In this document: positions 32,975 to 46,000 of the stretch, piece by piece | Numbering within the stretch: the first letter of the stretch is position 1 | How the letters are laid out: the number at the start of each line of letters is the position of its first letter | Assembly (NCBI RefSeq): GCF_022201045.2 | Contig: NC_068562.1 | Span: forward strand, 6,864,001-6,928,000 | Source: Citrus sinensis | Lineage: Eukaryota; Streptophyta; Magnoliopsida; Sapindales; Rutaceae | Length of the DNA: 64,000 bases | Direction: 5' to 3' | The notes under the pieces: model-generated | What the model was told of the DNA's origin: nothing | What the model saw: only the letters and a program-made list of their open reading frames with translations | Database searches by the model: none | Position numbers and translations under genes: made by a program

Positions 32975-33300
32975 GTTTGGAGGGAAAGAAAGTGGGAGAA
33001 AATAAAGAGAGAAAGTGAGCGAAGAGGGAGCTTTCGTTAATAAATATAGAAAGCAAGTATTATAATAAAAACCAAAGGAAAAGGAATTTGTGTACTCATT
33101 TTAAAGAAAGCGTGTGTTGTAATTAAAACAATGGATCGAGGCCGGTTCCTTTCATACAATAATTTTTCTTAATTGTGAATCATCTTCTTTCCTTCTTATA
33201 TTATTAGCTTAATTAATTCATGAAATTTTAAACGGGAAAGGTTTAGATATGGGAATTTTGAGAAAATAAAATTAATTGCAAGAAAAATGGAAGTAGCCAA

Positions 33301-33308
33301 GTTAGGTC
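33301..33308. repeat. Target-site duplication, left (GTTAGGTC)
   Basis: Exact match to 34283-34290. Confidence 0.88.
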
Positions 33309-34282
33309 TAGGGATGACAAAAATTCCCATGGAGATGAGTATTTTCGGGGATTTTTCCTATTTGGGGAGGATATGAGAATAATTTCATACTTAATTTTTT
33401 ATTCGGAGAAGGGATGGAGAAATTTTTTTATCCAATTTGTTATTCGGGAAGGGGACGCGGATGAGGTGGAATCTCCATCCCCTACCCATTTTCTCATTTT
33501 AATTTTTAATTTTATTTTAATTTTAAAAAATTACTAGTAAATAAATTATAAAATTATAAATATTGATAAAAATAAAAATATCAAAATATTTATATTATTA
33601 AATTTTTGGGCCTAATTAATTAATTAAAGTCCTAAATTTTTATTTAGAAAATTAAAAAGACCGAGTAGATTGTATTAGCCCAAAATTTTTTTAATTTTAA
33701 TATTCTTTAAATATTTTAAACTTAAATCTATTTTTTATTTATTTTTAGATGTTATAATTACTCACAGCGAATCACAATTTTAATATCTAATCTAATCTAA
33801 TATTTGCTCCGATTTAACTATTGTGTTGTAAAAGGAATAGTCTACATTTATAAAGTGCCCACGCCACCATTGAAAAAGTTAATTTTGAATCTAAATTCGA
33901 TTTTATTTGTAACAATTTTGTATTAGACTATTAATTTGTTCATGATAGTTTGTAAAAGAAGTTTGCATCCCTTGCATGATGCGTTACTTACTAATTTAAT
34001 GTATGCGACTTTTGAAATGGATATTAATGTAAGATATATTTCGAACTTTACTTTTTTTTAAATTTTTTATTTTAATATGATTAACTTAAAATCGAAAACA
34101 AAAAAATGTATTAGTTATTTAGGGATCAGAAACTTTTAGGAATCTCCTATTATTATTCGGGGAGGAGATAGAGATTCTCTCAAATAATTTTGACGGAAAC
34201 ATAAAAGAGACTAGGACATACACAAAATATCAAGAATGAATACGGAAAGATTGACCTCCTCCCCTCCCCGTTGCCATCCCTA
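33309..34282. mobile_element. Non-autonomous hAT transposon
   Basis: 974 bp beginning TAGGGATGACAAAAATTCCC and ending CCCCGTTGCCATCCCTA. Terminal inverted repeats TAGGGATGRCAA match apart from one base and are flanked by identical 8-bp GTTAGGTC, the hAT hallmark. Subterminal G-rich (GGGGATTTTT, GGGGAGGATA) and C-rich (CCTCCCCTCCCC) blocks mirror each other. No transposase ORF, so it would move only with a trans-acting hAT transposase. Confidence 0.9.
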
Positions 34283-34290
34283 GTTAGGTC
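34283..34290. repeat. Target-site duplication, right (GTTAGGTC)
   Basis: Exact match to 33301-33308. Confidence 0.88.
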
Positions 34291-34356
34291 CTAAAAACGG
34301 TGGGTTTGTAATGTAATACTAAAAATAATGAATTAAAAATTTGGCATATTCTATTC

Positions 34357-34389
<33 letters not shown>

Positions 34390-37043
34390 TCCTCGAATAT
34401 GGAAATTTAAGGAAAAATAAGCAAACGCGCCAAAGGGAGGAGAAGTGAACGCGCAATCTCTCAACCAACTCATACGTCGACACATCACCTACTGTGGACC
34501 CATTCTCTTTGTGACACGTGTGATTTTGACCATCTTCCCACCATGAAGTGCGGGCCCACACGTTCAGATAAAGAAGCCTCGATAATCTTCGTCCTCAGGC
34601 ATTTTGATTTCGTGATTTGTCGATGATAATGTCTCTCATCAAGCGGTCGGGATTTGTCCTTGAAAAATAGCTGGCGCTGTATGACATACGAGATTGCTCT
34701 TGATAAATAAAACGACAACCAACTCTAGCTAGCTGCCGTTTTCTCAATTATCCAATCATTGACAGCAAGAAAATCAAATAAAACAGCAAATTGATTCCTC
34801 ACCTCATAATTAATTAATCTTTATCTATCTTTTTTGGCATTAATTATTCTGATTTGTATTTAAATTTAAAATTTAATAAGTCAATTAGTGATTGGCAATA
34901 ATAACTCAAAAGTCTTCTTGAATTTGGTGGCCGAGATATTTTTTTCAAATTAATTGATCAAAACATCCCAACTTCCAATGGTATTAACTGGGATCTCGTG
35001 CTAGTAATGTTTCAACTAATTTTTTTATTTTAAAAAATTGTTTCGTAAAGGAAAACGCTTCATTCGGAGGTGCTTGTAACGAAAACGCATCTAAAAGCGC
35101 TTTTTTGTTAGAAGTCCTTCCGTATAAGCGTTGTTTCCCATGCTGAAATTTGAAAAGAATTGAGCCGCAACCTTTTGAGAAAACAAGAAGTAGTGGGCTG
35201 TGCATTTGTGCCCATCCTTTATGTTGGGTTTCAGGCCCAACATTGCAATCTGGGCCGGTCCTACAACGAGTATAATATATATGCTGTTGATGTCTTGTAA
35301 TAGTATACCTAACGCACACAAAATTTTCTCATAATTATAAATAGTAGTTGATTTTGTGTAATCAATTTTTTACTCTGATCTACCGCTTTACCCTCTTTTA
35401 CTTTTTACTCTTTACCTTCGTAAATTCACTATTTCATTGAGTAATTATAAAACATATATTATACTATGAACTGTCACTTTGTAATTTACGTAAGAGATCT
35501 AAAAACTCAAAAATTCATATAAGGTTTAACATTACATTTATAAAATTTTTACAAGGATAGTTAAATTCATTAATAAGTAAACAATTAATAGCAAAAATAT
35601 GGTCGATCGGTACCACGTTTGCTTGCTCAAAGATAGTAAATGGTATATAGTTTGGCCCCCCTACCATAAAGTTGCCCACCATTTCTAATTTATAAAGTGT
35701 AAATTTATGAATGGATTTTTCCAATCAAGCTGACCAATTTCACCGACACTTTTAATTTTCCTTGATGGGTGCATCATTTTATTCATGAATTGTGAACTTA
35801 GTCGTGTAATAATTTTATTTTTTAAAACGAAAATTAAAGGAGGTGGTGGTGACCACAACGTTATTCGAAATTTACCATCAAAAACCACATTGACTTTGTC
35901 TCTTATGGGGACAATGTCCAAAAGCTTAGGTTATGATAGATTGCTTTCGTAATATCTGTCTCATTTTCTTATGTCTATCAAATTTTTAATTAAAATCACT
36001 TCATTTGGGGAAATGCTATTCAATAATGAATTTGACTGATTAAAAAATAAGTGTATTAAATTCTTAATCTTACTGTTTATAGATTATTGTTATTATTATT
36101 ATTATGATCTTCATCGAAATTATGTCGCTTAATCGCAAGTATTATCGGCTGATTTATTAGAAAAGAGAGTTTCTTAATTAAGAGTTTAATGTAAGTACAT
36201 TATTACATTACCTTATGCCCTATTATTAATTAGCATAGACATAGGCTTTTGAATCATTCAGAGTCACAGCTTATGTTTCACATGAAACTTGTTAACACAA
36301 TTATCATGCATGCATGTGAAGTATCGTGACAAATTAAGCCACCATTAATGGCTGGAAAGCAGAAATTTGAAGAAAATGCCAATGTTAGGTCACGACTCAT
36401 GGGGCAACAATGATCTCCCACATCATGATGGAGGTTTGACTGGTTTTGTAGAAAAATGGTCAAAGAAACCGTAGACAGACGAGACCTCCTTAAAGTTTCA
36501 AACTTCGCGGCCACAATAATCACTGTGGAAGAATTATTAATTCCGTTAGAAGCTGACTATCGAATCTAGTTATACAATCCTAACATTAAACTATCAATCA
36601 ATAGCAGTAATTTATCAGCTTTCAACAAAAGATCCCACCAAGCAGCCAACCATCTTGCTCGCTCACAAGTGCACTGTTTGGCTATTTGCTTGTCCAGTTT
36701 TTGACTTTAGTTCGGTTTTGAAGCACCAATGAGAGCACAAGAAACTGAAGCTGTTTTTTAGGTGCTTAGTTTGTAGAAAAGATAAGTTGGTTTTTAGCCC
36801 CTACCTAATCAAAGCTTCAATTCTTTTTCTCATTACTTATGTGGTATTATTTGTGGGTCTCCTCTCTTTTGTGGTCTAAAAAGAAACTGTGTGTAGTTTT
36901 GTTTGTTCCTTTAAGTTTTACCCATGTTTTGCTTCTTCAGGTTGCTCTTTCATTTTTCACTGCTCTCTCCTAGCTTTGGTATGCTTAAGGGAGAAATGAG
37001 AGATCTTGAAGGCTGATTGTTTCTAGTTTCTTGGAGAGTTGAA
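34291..37043. other. Intergenic between NHL and ALE2-like genes
   Basis: Contains an (AAT)n microsatellite (34360-34389), a less AT-rich segment (34420-34740) with an ACACGTGT G-box near 34515, a TTGGGTTTCAGGCCCAACA segment near 35223-35245, and from about 36600 the promoter and 5'UTR of the kinase gene (CT-rich, 36840-37043). No further gene is supported. Confidence 0.45.
34360..34389. repeat. (AAT)n microsatellite
   Basis: About nine uninterrupted AAT repeats. Confidence 0.9.
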
Positions 37044-40000
37044 ATGGGGTTGCTGTTTGCTTTCATGGTGATGGCACTATGTGCAACTCCGAGTGCTTTG
37101 TCTCTTCGTGGATCTGCAGGTAATGAAGGTTATTTTCTTTGTAGAATTATGGTTATTGATCCATGTGACTGACTCGAGTTGAAGATTGAAAGATGTTCGA
37201 ATAAGTTTTTTTTTTTTTTTTTTGTAATCAATTAGTAGAAGAAAAGCTTAAATGATATGTTTAGAATCTGTTTTGCTCTTGAGTGAGAATGATTATGGCA
37301 CATTTTGAATGAGCTGGCTTACTCAGTAGCTGATTCACTTCATGATCCCTCTTGGTCACAATATTCTTGAAATCTCCATGACTGTCACTGCATTACTGCT
37401 AGTTTCTTCACAATTCTGGGTTTTAGCTGGTGGAGTCATAACTAACATTTTTTTGCTAACAGTTCAAATTTGCAAAGATCATTTCTTCGTTTCACCAGTA
37501 AATATCAATAAATGCTCTTTAGGGCAATGTTTTCTTATTGTTCCCTGGCTCAATAAGTTTGATAATGATGTTTATGTGGTCCAAAAATTGACAGACGGCT
37601 GTGATCTTCATGAATATATACCTTATTTTTATTTAGTTTTGGATATAATTAAAATACTTTTACAAAGCCAACTAATCATATGAAGATAAAACAAAATATT
37701 TCTGAAGCACTGATAATATAATTATATAGTGGGAAATTCAAGATTTAAAGAGGTAAAAAATTTAATTCTCTTTCCCAAGTTTAATGTTTTGAGAATTTTA
37801 AATGAATGTTAAGATCTCCACTGGAGTTATCCAAGCAGAGGTTTAATTTTTTCCCAAGCACATTGTGCTCTTGAAGAATGCCACTTAACTTCTCCCTTTC
37901 CTAATCATGCAGTAACAGTTGCATTGCCACCACGGAGATTGCCGCAAAATCTACCAAATATCCAACCTGTCAGCCCTGGCCATCCACCATCCATACTACC
38001 AGGTGAACCTTGTTGTTTATTGAAATTTCATATTTTCAGTTGCTGGATTTCTTGCTGAAGTTCTGATCAGTTACACCATTTTGTTTTCCATGAAACTCAT
38101 ATTGCTAGCATTTACTGATCCCTTGTTCTTTGAAATTAAAACCTTGGTGCATTATCTATTACTTGTAAGTTTACAAAATCCATAAAAGATTCTAAATTGT
38201 CGGACAAACAAATCATATCAATATCAGTATTTTTCCGATTTACCTCAATATTCAAGGACTCGTGTTTATTGGATCATTTTTTCCATGATGCCACAGATCA
38301 TACCTACTCTCCAATTCGAAGTCCTCACGGCTCTGGCAGGAAAAGTCATGGAGAGGTACTTCCTCCACCTAACAAACCACACCATATTTCATCAACTAAG
38401 CACTACTCTCCAACAAAAGGTACACTGGGAACCCGTAAATGTAGCTATTTATATGTGGATACTAGATTTATATTTCATGCCCCAATTATGGACAATTCAA
38501 CAATTTATTCCTTTTGTAGGTGCCCACTCCCATGATGCCATGAGGCCTTCCAGTATCACTCCTGCACCGTCTTCATTGTCAAGTTTTAGAGGTCCTACAA
38601 AGAAATGGGTGCATGGTCCAGCATCTTCTCCTTTCATTCCATTTCATAGACATCATCATGTAAGAAACAAGTCTAGAAATTCTGGTTCTGGACCAGCTTA
38701 TCCAACTCCTGCTCCCTCCAACAGCCAGCAAGGTTTTGTTCTATCCCTGGAGTAGGAGTCAGTAAATTTCTTACATTATTTTTTACTTTGAAAATATCTA
38801 TTTTTTGAGTTTCAAACAATCAGTGAAATGCACAGGTCCTTCAGTCCCCTCATTTCAGTCTCCCCTTCCATCATCATCAAGCTGGAGTTCACGTGCACCA
38901 GCACCGTCACCAAAAGCTACATCAGGCAACTTAAACGGTATGAGAATGTTCAACATTTTTTTTTGTTGGGTTGGGTTGGGGGGGGGGGGGGTTAAATTTG
39001 GTTTCTGTAGTTTCCAAAAAAGCTTGGTTTCCTGTGCTTTATTCATGGTGCTATTGATGATGACAATGTTGTGATCATTTGTTCTTTCTATGACAAGTGC
39101 CCAGTCTTCGGCCTACAATTTCTCCTACGAGTTCTTCCTTGAAGAAGATGAAGACTCCACCGCCATCATCAGTTATGACATTACCACCGCCACCTCCTAA
39201 TGAAGGTAGATGTTCTCTTCGCTCTAGCAGTTGTAAAATGAACCGTCTTGTTAATTAAATTTTGTCAACTATGTATACGCAGCATAACAGATTACAATCT
39301 TTTCGGATTTTAAATGCAGATTGTGGCTCAGTGACATGCACTGAGCCACTAACATACACTCCTCCCGGCTCACCCTGTGGATGTGTGTGGCCAATTCAAG
39401 TTAAGCTCGCCCTTGATGTTCCAATTTACACATTTTTCCCTCTGGTTTCACAGCTGACAGAGGAAATTGCGGCAAGTGTTGGACTAAACCATAGCCAAGT
39501 TCGCGTTATGGGAGCAAATGCAGCTAGTCAGCAGCTACAAAAAAGCACAGCCCTCATCAACCTTGTGCCATTGGGTGTTCAATTTGATGATACTGTCGCT
39601 TTTTTGATCTTCAAGAAATTTTGGCAGAGACAGGTTTTCATAAAACCTTCCCTCTTCGGTGCCTATGAAGTGTTATACGTTCACTATCCAGGTTATACAT
39701 TTATCCTCACTTGGATGTTTAAAATAATTTCAGTAGGAATGAAAAGTTACATGTAATTTTGTTTCCTTGGGGAAGTATTTGGGAAATGTTTTGAGTTGGG
39801 AACTTAAAACTTAGATTTTGATTCTTACAATTCTGAAGGTCTTCCACCCTCTCCTCCATCACAATCGAGCATTTCTACCGAAGATGATGGACCATATGCT
39901 GGTCGTGACAACAAAAGACAGGCATTAAAACCATTAGGAGTTGAGGTGCCAATGAGGAAGAAAGGCGGGCTTAGAGGAAGCATGATTGCTGCAATTGTTC

Positions 40001-42030
40001 TATCATCATTTACAGCCTTAGTTTTATGCTTTGGAATAGCAGTTTTCCTGTTGAAACGTGGTGCTTTTCGTCAACCTGAACAAACACCACATGATGTGAT
40101 ATGCGCCCCTGCAAAACTATCTGGTACTACTGTGATCCAATTCTTTAGTCCTTTTGTTGATTATGTAACACATAGTAGTACGTTTGTCAAACTTTGGATT
40201 ACTATGATCAGTACAATAAAATGGTAAAAACTCATATATTACTGAGACCATTTTTAACTACTTTTTCATCAGCATAAAATATTTTCATAAACTATGCTCC
40301 CCAACTTTAGCAACATCTACTGACTTAGTTTTTAATATTTTACGAAATTTTTCTTGATATTCAGTTGCTGACTATCTCCCTATTCAACCCTCAAGTTCCA
40401 CTTTATGGTTGTTCTATTTTTTCTGTGCTGATATTTGGGCTTTTCTGTTATCGCAAGATCATTTAATGGTAAATAATGAAATCTAATTCAGCAGGGGCTA
40501 CGACGACTTTGCGATATGGAAGCATGCTCAGTTCCTCATCGGTGTCCATTGATTCTTGTGCGGTGACATATACAGGAACTGCTAAGACTTTTACTTTGAA
40601 TGATATTGAGAAAGCTACAAATGGTTTTCATACTTCAAGAATAATTGGTGAAGGAGGATTTGGGGTTGTCTATAGAGGCATTTTAGATGATGGAAGAGAA
40701 GTGGCCGTGAAGGTTCTTAAGAGAGCTAATCAACATGGAGGCAGAGAGTTCTTGGCTGAACTTGAGATGCTAAGCCGTCTTCACCACAGGAATTTAGTTA
40801 AGCTGTTTGGTGTTTGCATAGAGGATAATAACCGCTGCCTAGTCTATGAACTTATTCATAATGGAAGTCTCGAATCTCATTTACATGGTAGATTCATTCA
40901 GGATGATTTTTCCATCTTCAATTATTTCGATTTGTTAATAAACTCTTGTATATTTATGGGTTATTGTTAAATCTGAAAAGAGCTTTTTGGTATGTTCTTG
41001 TATCCTGTCAGGAGATGACAAAGTAAATGGTCCACTTGACTGGGATGCCCGGATGAAGATTGCCCTTGGCGCAGCTCGCGGCTTGGCATATTTGCATGAA
41101 GACTCAAGCCCTCGAGTTATACATCGGGACTTCAAGTCCAGCAACATCTTGCTGGAACATGATTTTACACCAAAAGTTTCAGATTTTGGATTGGCCAGAA
41201 CAGCATTGGATGAGGGGAACAAACACATCTCAACACACGTTATGGGAACATTTGGGTATGAAGTTCCTTCACCTTTATACTTGAAAATATGTTCTTCGTA
41301 TTTGATGAGACCTGTATTAAGCTAGATTTTCTTGATTTTCAGTTACCTAGCTCCTGAATATGCAATGACTGGTCATCTTCTTGTGAAAAGTGACGTTTAT
41401 AGCTATGGTGTAGTCCTCCTTGAGCTTCTAACAGGAAGGAAGCCAGTGGACTTGTCACAACCTCCTGGTCAAGAAAATCTAGTAGCTTGGGCTCGTCCAC
41501 TTCTGACAACAAAGGAGGGTCTGCAAACAATCATTGACCCAGTCATTGAGTCTAATATCTCATATGATACCCTTGTGAAAGTAGCAGCAATTGCATCAAT
41601 GTGTGTGCAGCCTGAAGTATCACACCGGCCTTTCATGGGTGAAGTTGTTCAAGCTTTAAAGCTAGTGTGCAATGAATTTGATGAAACAAAAGAGACTATA
41701 GAATCAAGAGATCTCAGTGAAGACTGCTCTATCAGTGTAGATAGCAAGGTAAATAGACTCTCAGGTGAGTTTGTAGAAGCTTTGGAAGTCTGTCATACAA
41801 GGTCTGGCTATGGTGTTGGTCATGACAACAGCATGGCAATATCGGCATCAGAAATGATTACACCAATGGGGCTTGAAGGACAGGAATCTGGGTCTTTTAG
41901 GAGACACTCTAGTTCAGGGCCCCTGAGGTCAGAAGGGAGAAGGCAGTTCTGGCAGATATTAAAAAGTTCGTCTAGAGGCAGCATGAGAGAGCACGGATTT
42001 TCGTCTAAATTTTGGCCAGAATCCCACTAA
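37044..42030 (+). CDS. ALE2: Receptor-like Ser/Thr kinase, ALE2-like
   Basis: Membrane receptor kinase; Arabidopsis ALE2 controls protoderm and cuticle formation. Eleven exons: 37044-37119, 37913-38002, 38297-38419, 38520-38732, 38836-38937, 39098-39205, 39320-39691, 39839-40123, 40495-40887, 41012-41255, 41343-42030; 897 residues. Signal peptide about 1-20. The ectodomain has a long Pro/Ser/His-rich stretch, then a Cys-bearing block ([13 protein letters not shown]...CGCVWPI) typical of ALE2. One membrane segment is at about 409-431. Kinase: glycine loop GEGGFGVV 508-515, catalytic Lys529, HRD 625-627 (RD type, HRDFKSSN), DFG 645-647, then APEYA. All are intact, so it should be active. The acceptor of exon 9 is a NAGNAG (40492 or 40495). 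The C-terminal tail is Ser/Arg-rich. Confidence 0.92.
38969..38991. repeat. Poly(G)-rich run in an ALE2 intron
   Basis: TTGGGTTGGG followed by about 13 G residues within the intron at 38938-39097. A G-quadruplex is possible on the transcript strand. Confidence 0.6.
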
Positions 42031-43037
42031 AATTTTTCAAAATCTACAGAAGACAATCGAAATTCGCTCTTACAGACAACTGAAACTCCTGGCAATCTCA
42101 TTGCATGCAGACTAATATCAAATGCAGTCATGCAAATTGTGAAATGCTCTGAAAACATCTCCTTCAAAAATTTCAGCAGTGGCTTCTGTTGATGTTAACA
42201 ACAGCAGGGCAGTACACCAACTTCAATGCTTCAGTGCAGTGGGTACATTATGTGACATTCTGGGGTGGTATGTTTTTTAGCAAGACACTCAGGTTCCTTT
42301 TTGGTCATTTACTCAGGTTTCTTTTTGGTCATTTTTGGTGTTTCTTTATTAGTGACACAACTTTGTAATGAAATTATCTTTTCAATTGGGTATTCAAAGT
42401 GAGTCAGCATAGCATTACTCTTCTTGTTCTGTGAAGATTAATACACTTGTCATGTGTTGGAGAAAATGCATTGAGCTTCAGTCATTATATGGAGAAAAGT
42501 TTTTAGTTCAGGAATGTCGCACACCGTCAATCTCCCATCGTGTGTCCTTGAATCAGAATTTCATCTTTCATGATTTCATCCTTTGTTACTCTTTTCTTAA
42601 CTAGCAACAAAGAAATGAATTCTGTGTCAACATTTAATTTTTTTTTTTTAAACTAATTTCGTAAAGCTAAGGAACGTCAAATTAAAGCATGACAATAAAA
42701 AATTCATTATTTAATTTTCTCAGTTCTCACAAGTACCACAAGGAGCAAAGTGAAAGATAGCTGATTGATGTAACATCAAGATTCAAGAATGGAAAGAAAC
42801 AGAAATAGTTGTTTCCTGCAGCAAACCAGTTTATCCACACAACTGCTTGCTAAGAATTGATACACAACTAGATTACATTTTCACAGCTGCAACTGACAAT
42901 CATCTCTTCTTCAATTCATGATCTTGGTCACACTACACACTACACACCAGCTTGCTAAGAATTGATACAAAACTAAATTACACTTTCACAACTGCAACTA
43001 ACAATGATCTCTTCTTCAATTCACGGTCTTGGTCACA
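42031..43037. other. Tail-to-tail intergenic region with a tandem repeat
   Basis: ALE2-like 3'UTR to about 42450, then the HOTHEAD-like 3'UTR on the other strand. Includes a roughly 95-bp tandem duplication at 42848-43040. No gene seen. Confidence 0.5.
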
Positions 43038-43040
43038 CTA
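42848..43040. repeat. Two-copy tandem repeat reaching the HOTHEAD-like stop codon
   Basis: Copy 1 at about 42848-42946 and copy 2 at about 42950-43040 share GCTTGCTAAGAATTGATACA, a CATCTCTTCTTCAATTCA-like core and TCTTGGTCACACTACACAC. The second copy ends on the CTA (minus-strand TAG) of the stop codon, so the last codons and stop were part of the duplicated unit. Confidence 0.75.
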
Positions 43041-46000
43041 CACACCGGCTGCTTTCCCTAGTCTCTGTCTTAAAATCTTCACTCCCATGTACCTGCACAT
43101 CACAAACAACTCAAATTTATTGTGTTAAACGATCACTGCATGAAATGGAAAGTTGCTAGTATAATGTTTAGAATATCGTTTCTATGTACTTAAATGTGAA
43201 TTATAATCTTTACCTGCCCATCATCAGGACAGTGCCTTGAGGATTAGTGCCAGGAGATTCATCATATGTCGAGCCATCAACAACACGGAGCCTATCAATT
43301 CCAAGAACCTTGTATTCAGTGCTAACCACCTTGCCCACATGGCAGCCCCCATGGTAGTGCCAAATTGTGATCACGGTGTCTTTGCAGAACTGCTCTAGGG
43401 ACTTGGTGTCATTTGTATGTTTAGGAACAAGGTTAACATTAGCCCTGACGCTTGCATTAAGGATTGCCTCAACACTTTTCTGATCACATTGCGTGTAGTT
43501 CAGGAAATGTTTTGATTGCACAATCTTTGCAGCCATGCGAACCCCATCAACGCAACGCTTGAGATCAAGTGGATGGCTGAAGTAATTAAAGCTAACAGAT
43601 GGATTGTCATCAACATTTGTGTTGATCAGAGAAAGCTCGCCTGTTGAAATAGGGCTTGCAATCTTTTCTAAAATGAAGCCTCCTTTGAATGCCTCATGTG
43701 GCAGTGTTCTCTTATTTCTGATGTAATCTTGAATTGCTTCCGGTGTTCTTTGCTTTGGCGGAATGGTAGAGAGCTGTCCAATCTGATGAAATCACCACAA
43801 AAAAAAACACTCGGATTACTTGCCTTTTAGCCATTTAAAAGTAAATGACTTCTTGTTGCTTACCTCTGCTGACATGATTCCATGGTGGCAATGAATGCTA
43901 TCTCTCGATTCTCCAAAGCCGCTACTAGCTTCAATGTACACACCCAGCTTGGTAATTCCCACAGTTTCTATCAGAGACTGCTCAACTGGTCTATTAGAAG
44001 GAACAAAAACTGCATTCATGGGATTATCAGCCATGCCTTTCCCAATGTGCACATTGTCAAGTACTACTGAAATGTTCAACTTTTCAAGCTCTGCTTTAGG
44101 TCCAACACCACTTAGCTTCAGCATTTGAGGTGTCCCAATTGCTCCACATGACAAGATCACTTCACTCTTTGGGTTTCCTGCAAGAAATGCTTGGTGTTGG
44201 TTTCCATTTTCATCCTTGAATATAACTCCCACTGCCTTTGGTCTCTTCCCTGCAATACACATTGCATCAACTTATATCTCATCTCTTACCAGCAATATAT
44301 AAAGGTTAAATCAAGCCTTATGTGTTAGCATACCTGATGTGTCAAACACAATCTTTTGAACAGTGGCACGGATCAAGACAGTAATCTTTTGGGGGTTCGC
44401 AGAAGCAAGCAGCTCGGCCGCAGTGTGACGGCGGCCAAATCTATCAAAAATTGTGCCACCAATCTTGGTTCCATAAATATGATCATAAGTGAATCCATTA
44501 AAAGGTGAGACTCCAACATCCAAAAGACTGTCCCTTAGCGCTTTCTGCCATCCTTCTTGCTTAGGCTGGTGAACAATTTGTCTCTCCACCCATGGAAATG
44601 ACTCATTCACCAGCTTGGCATCCCATCCCATTCTCTCAATGAACCTGCAACCCAAGAAGCTTCAACATTACTACACATTTGGTCTATACATGCAGCCAAT
44701 GCATACCAGTCTTTTGTGACACCAAATTTTGATTGCACACAATCTACATGCCTCTTCTCAAATTAACTAGGACTTGTTATGTCAAAGGACCATATCAAAG
44801 TTTCCCCACAGCTCAACTTTATTAACTATCCATCTCTGAGTCTATAATAAAACTCGGGTAAACCAAGATCATGAGAAGATTTTATAATGATTTTTTTATA
44901 AAATTTGAGTAAATACTTCAGATTAGAAGAAGATCGCAGTTAACTGTTGCTGCTTTAACAAGTGTGTGGAATGGACCCCACATGTTATGTTAGGGGATGT
45001 ATTACGACAAACATTAATATATCATTTCCATTTAGATCCAAGAATTTGCATGCCAGAAAATGAACCAAACAACTAGCATTTAATAAAAAGAGAAATTAAA
45101 GACACTAAAGTGGAAGGTGGGTTCATAAATATTTTGATATAATTGCAGAGTCATGATTCATGAATGTGGTATGGTCACAATGACCAAAACTTTTAGAGCT
45201 CATAATAAATGGCTGCCCCTGTGTTCAATCACATGATTACAAGCATTTATACATATAGTGAATTTTGTTATCTTGATTTCCTGGCCTCCAAGTTGGGTCA
45301 ACCCCCGGGTTTGTTCTTGTCACAATTAGTGATTCATAACCTTAAATACAAACAGTTTTAAGAAAATATTTAAAGAAAATAGTCGTATTAAACTTAAGTC
45401 ACTCTGATTTGAACGAAGATGAAGAAGGATCAAATTTAACAAAAGAAAAAGAAAAGAAAGGAAAAGAAAAACACCAATACAATGACTATAATAAACACTC
45501 AACCAAGAACATATGTAGACATTTTAGCGTCAGTTGTAGTATCTTTTGCATCAAGAGAAGAAAATACTACTAATAGCAAAATAATGAGTGTGACATGTTA
45601 ATGCGACCAAATTAATGGCTTATGGATATCTGTTTTTAAGTGCTATGGAACCAGCATTAATGCTAGTTTGCGGGTACATACTGTGAACTTGCTCTAGTGC
45701 AGAAACCAGCATTAATGCTAATTTAAAAAAAGGGAGCAATTAAATTTATAAAAAAAATGGCAAAAAAGACTGTGTAAGAGAGAGAGAGAGATTTGTGGGT
45801 ACATACTGTGAACTTGCTCTAGTGTAGAAACCAGCATTAATGCTAGAACCACCACCCAAGACTCTAGCCCTTGCGTTAAGAACCCCATCAGTTGAAATGA
45901 AATATTGGGAAGCAGACTGAGGTGAAGTGTCAGCCAAAGCCATGTGAAAATTCTGAAGAAATGAGACATTCACGTCGGAGAAAGGGACACCTCCTCTTTC

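Noticed and set aside
32571-33056. 161-codon Pro/His-rich ORF
   Set aside because: Frame-shifted shadow of the NHL13-like gene.
36278-36523. 81-codon minus ORF upstream of the ALE2-like gene
   Set aside because: No family features; lies in promoter DNA.
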